From Saprospiraceae bacterium (GTDB lineage: Bacteria > Bacteroidota > Bacteroidia > Chitinophagales > Saprospiraceae), in NCBI GenBank assembly GCA_020628095.1, contig JAHDFP010000011.1, positions 1 through 64,000 of the forward strand: DNA of 64,000 nt, read 5' to 3'. The notes below the pieces were generated by a model that was given only the letters and a program-made list of their open reading frames with translations, made no database searches and was not told where the DNA came from. Shown one piece after another: positions 63,670 to 64,000 of this stretch; the first letter of the stretch is position 1, and each line of letters starts with the position of its first letter. A program made the position numbers and the translations under genes.

Positions 63670-64000
63670 TCAGCGACTATACTTAAGTAATAATTCCTGC
63701 AGTTGATTAGGGTTATAGGGCTTGGATAAGAAGTCTGAGAAACCCACCTGCTTGGCCTTTTCTCTATCTTCTGCAAAGCTGTTGGCGGTAAGGGCTATAA
63801 TGGGTATAGTATTGTTAATTGTATTTCTTATCTGTGTGGTGGCCTGATATCCATCCATGGTGGGCATCTGGATATCCATCAGCACCAGATCAAATTCCGA
63901 TGAAGCCATAAGATCAATGGCCTCTTGACCATTCTGCGCAATCTTATATTCAATTTTCCATTTGTTTAATAGATTTTTGAGATACATCTGATTTAGCAGA
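63670..64000 (-). CDS. C-terminal receiver domain of a hybrid histidine kinase (partial)
   Basis: The reading frame stays open to the window edge: the codons before the first Met give LLNQ, the usual N-terminal NQ region of hybrid-kinase receiver domains, so the ATG at 63987 is internal. The phospho-acceptor Asp is in LVLMDIQMP, with the Thr of IIALTAN and the Lys of FLSKPYNP in place. The domain ends the protein after LLLKYSR. The kinase part lies outside the window. The gene is 37 bp upstream of the LytTR gene and probably co-transcribed. Confidence 0.85.
   Translation of the reverse strand, partial: LLNQMYLKNLLNKWKIEYKIAQNGQEAIDLMASSEFDLVLMDIQMPTMDGYQATTQIRNTINNTIPIIALTANSFAEDREKAKQVGFSDFLSKPYNPNQLQELLLKYSR

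Noticed and set aside
1-64000. Insertion sequence, prophage or CRISPR array
   Set aside because: No transposase, integrase, phage structural gene, terminal inverted repeat or spacer array was seen in the window.

Overview
The window is AT-rich and comes from a member of the Bacteroidota, most probably a saprospiraceae-like lineage. Four things point there: secreted proteins with type IX secretion (T9SS) C-terminal tails, gldA/gldF/gldG, several Bacteroidota-restricted families (DUF5606, DUF4286, DUF3109, a bifunctional DAHP synthase/chorismate mutase type II), and promoters of the Bacteroidota type TTG-N(16-22)-TAnnTTTG. I see no insertion sequence, phage, CRISPR array or resistance island. 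The family-level assignment is an inference from content, not from a phylogeny.

Layout. 1-485: a truncated tRNA-Asp with its promoter, then a long leader. 486-14713: two adjacent giant paralogous T9SS cargo proteins (1953 and 2748 aa) built from about 107-residue repeats. 15011-19103: gldA-gldF-gldG plus a DUF4340 gene. 19297-22428: an RhlE-type helicase and, convergent, uup with a DUF4153 membrane protein. 24432-26045: a bestrophin channel and beta-carbonic anhydrase pair. 26122-29333: a TonB-dependent receptor translationally coupled to a sugar-phosphate-isomerase-like protein. 29652-32247: an aromatic amino-acid operon (tyrA, DAHP synthase/chorismate mutase, DUF5606) with what looks like a complete ribosome-mediated attenuator. 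32277-36716: three exported amidohydrolase-fold proteins. 36828-42996: a TMTC-like TPR membrane protein, a GH3/beta-lactamase fusion and a LolC/E-like permease. 43268-46489: a secreted Asp-box propeller protein. 46498-53401: an MFS transporter, TPR and coiled-coil proteins, two TonB proteins and VanZ. 53444-56590: gcvH, a mitochondrial-type citrate synthase, DUF3109 and tatA. 56726-60986: a second TMTC-like protein, comM and folB. 60991-64000: small membrane proteins, a LytTR regulator next to 20-bp spaced direct repeats, and the truncated end of a hybrid kinase.

How the genes fit together. The window supplies both cargo for the cell surface (two giant repeat proteins, an Asp-box propeller protein) and parts of the gliding-linked envelope machinery (GldAFG), outer-membrane uptake (TonB receptor and TonB proteins), lipoprotein sorting (LolC/E-like), peptidoglycan turnover (GH3/beta-lactamase) and Tat export. 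The rest is core metabolism.

The strongest new signal is at 32089-32247. A promoter lies directly in front of a 19-codon ORF with four Tyr codons and one Trp codon, followed by a T-tailed terminator that can be replaced by alternative pairings, 12 nt in front of tyrA. The next best are the paired gain and loss of cysteines across repeat junctions in the 2748-aa protein, which predicts disulfide staples, and four direct repeats at an exact 20-bp period beside the LytTR gene.
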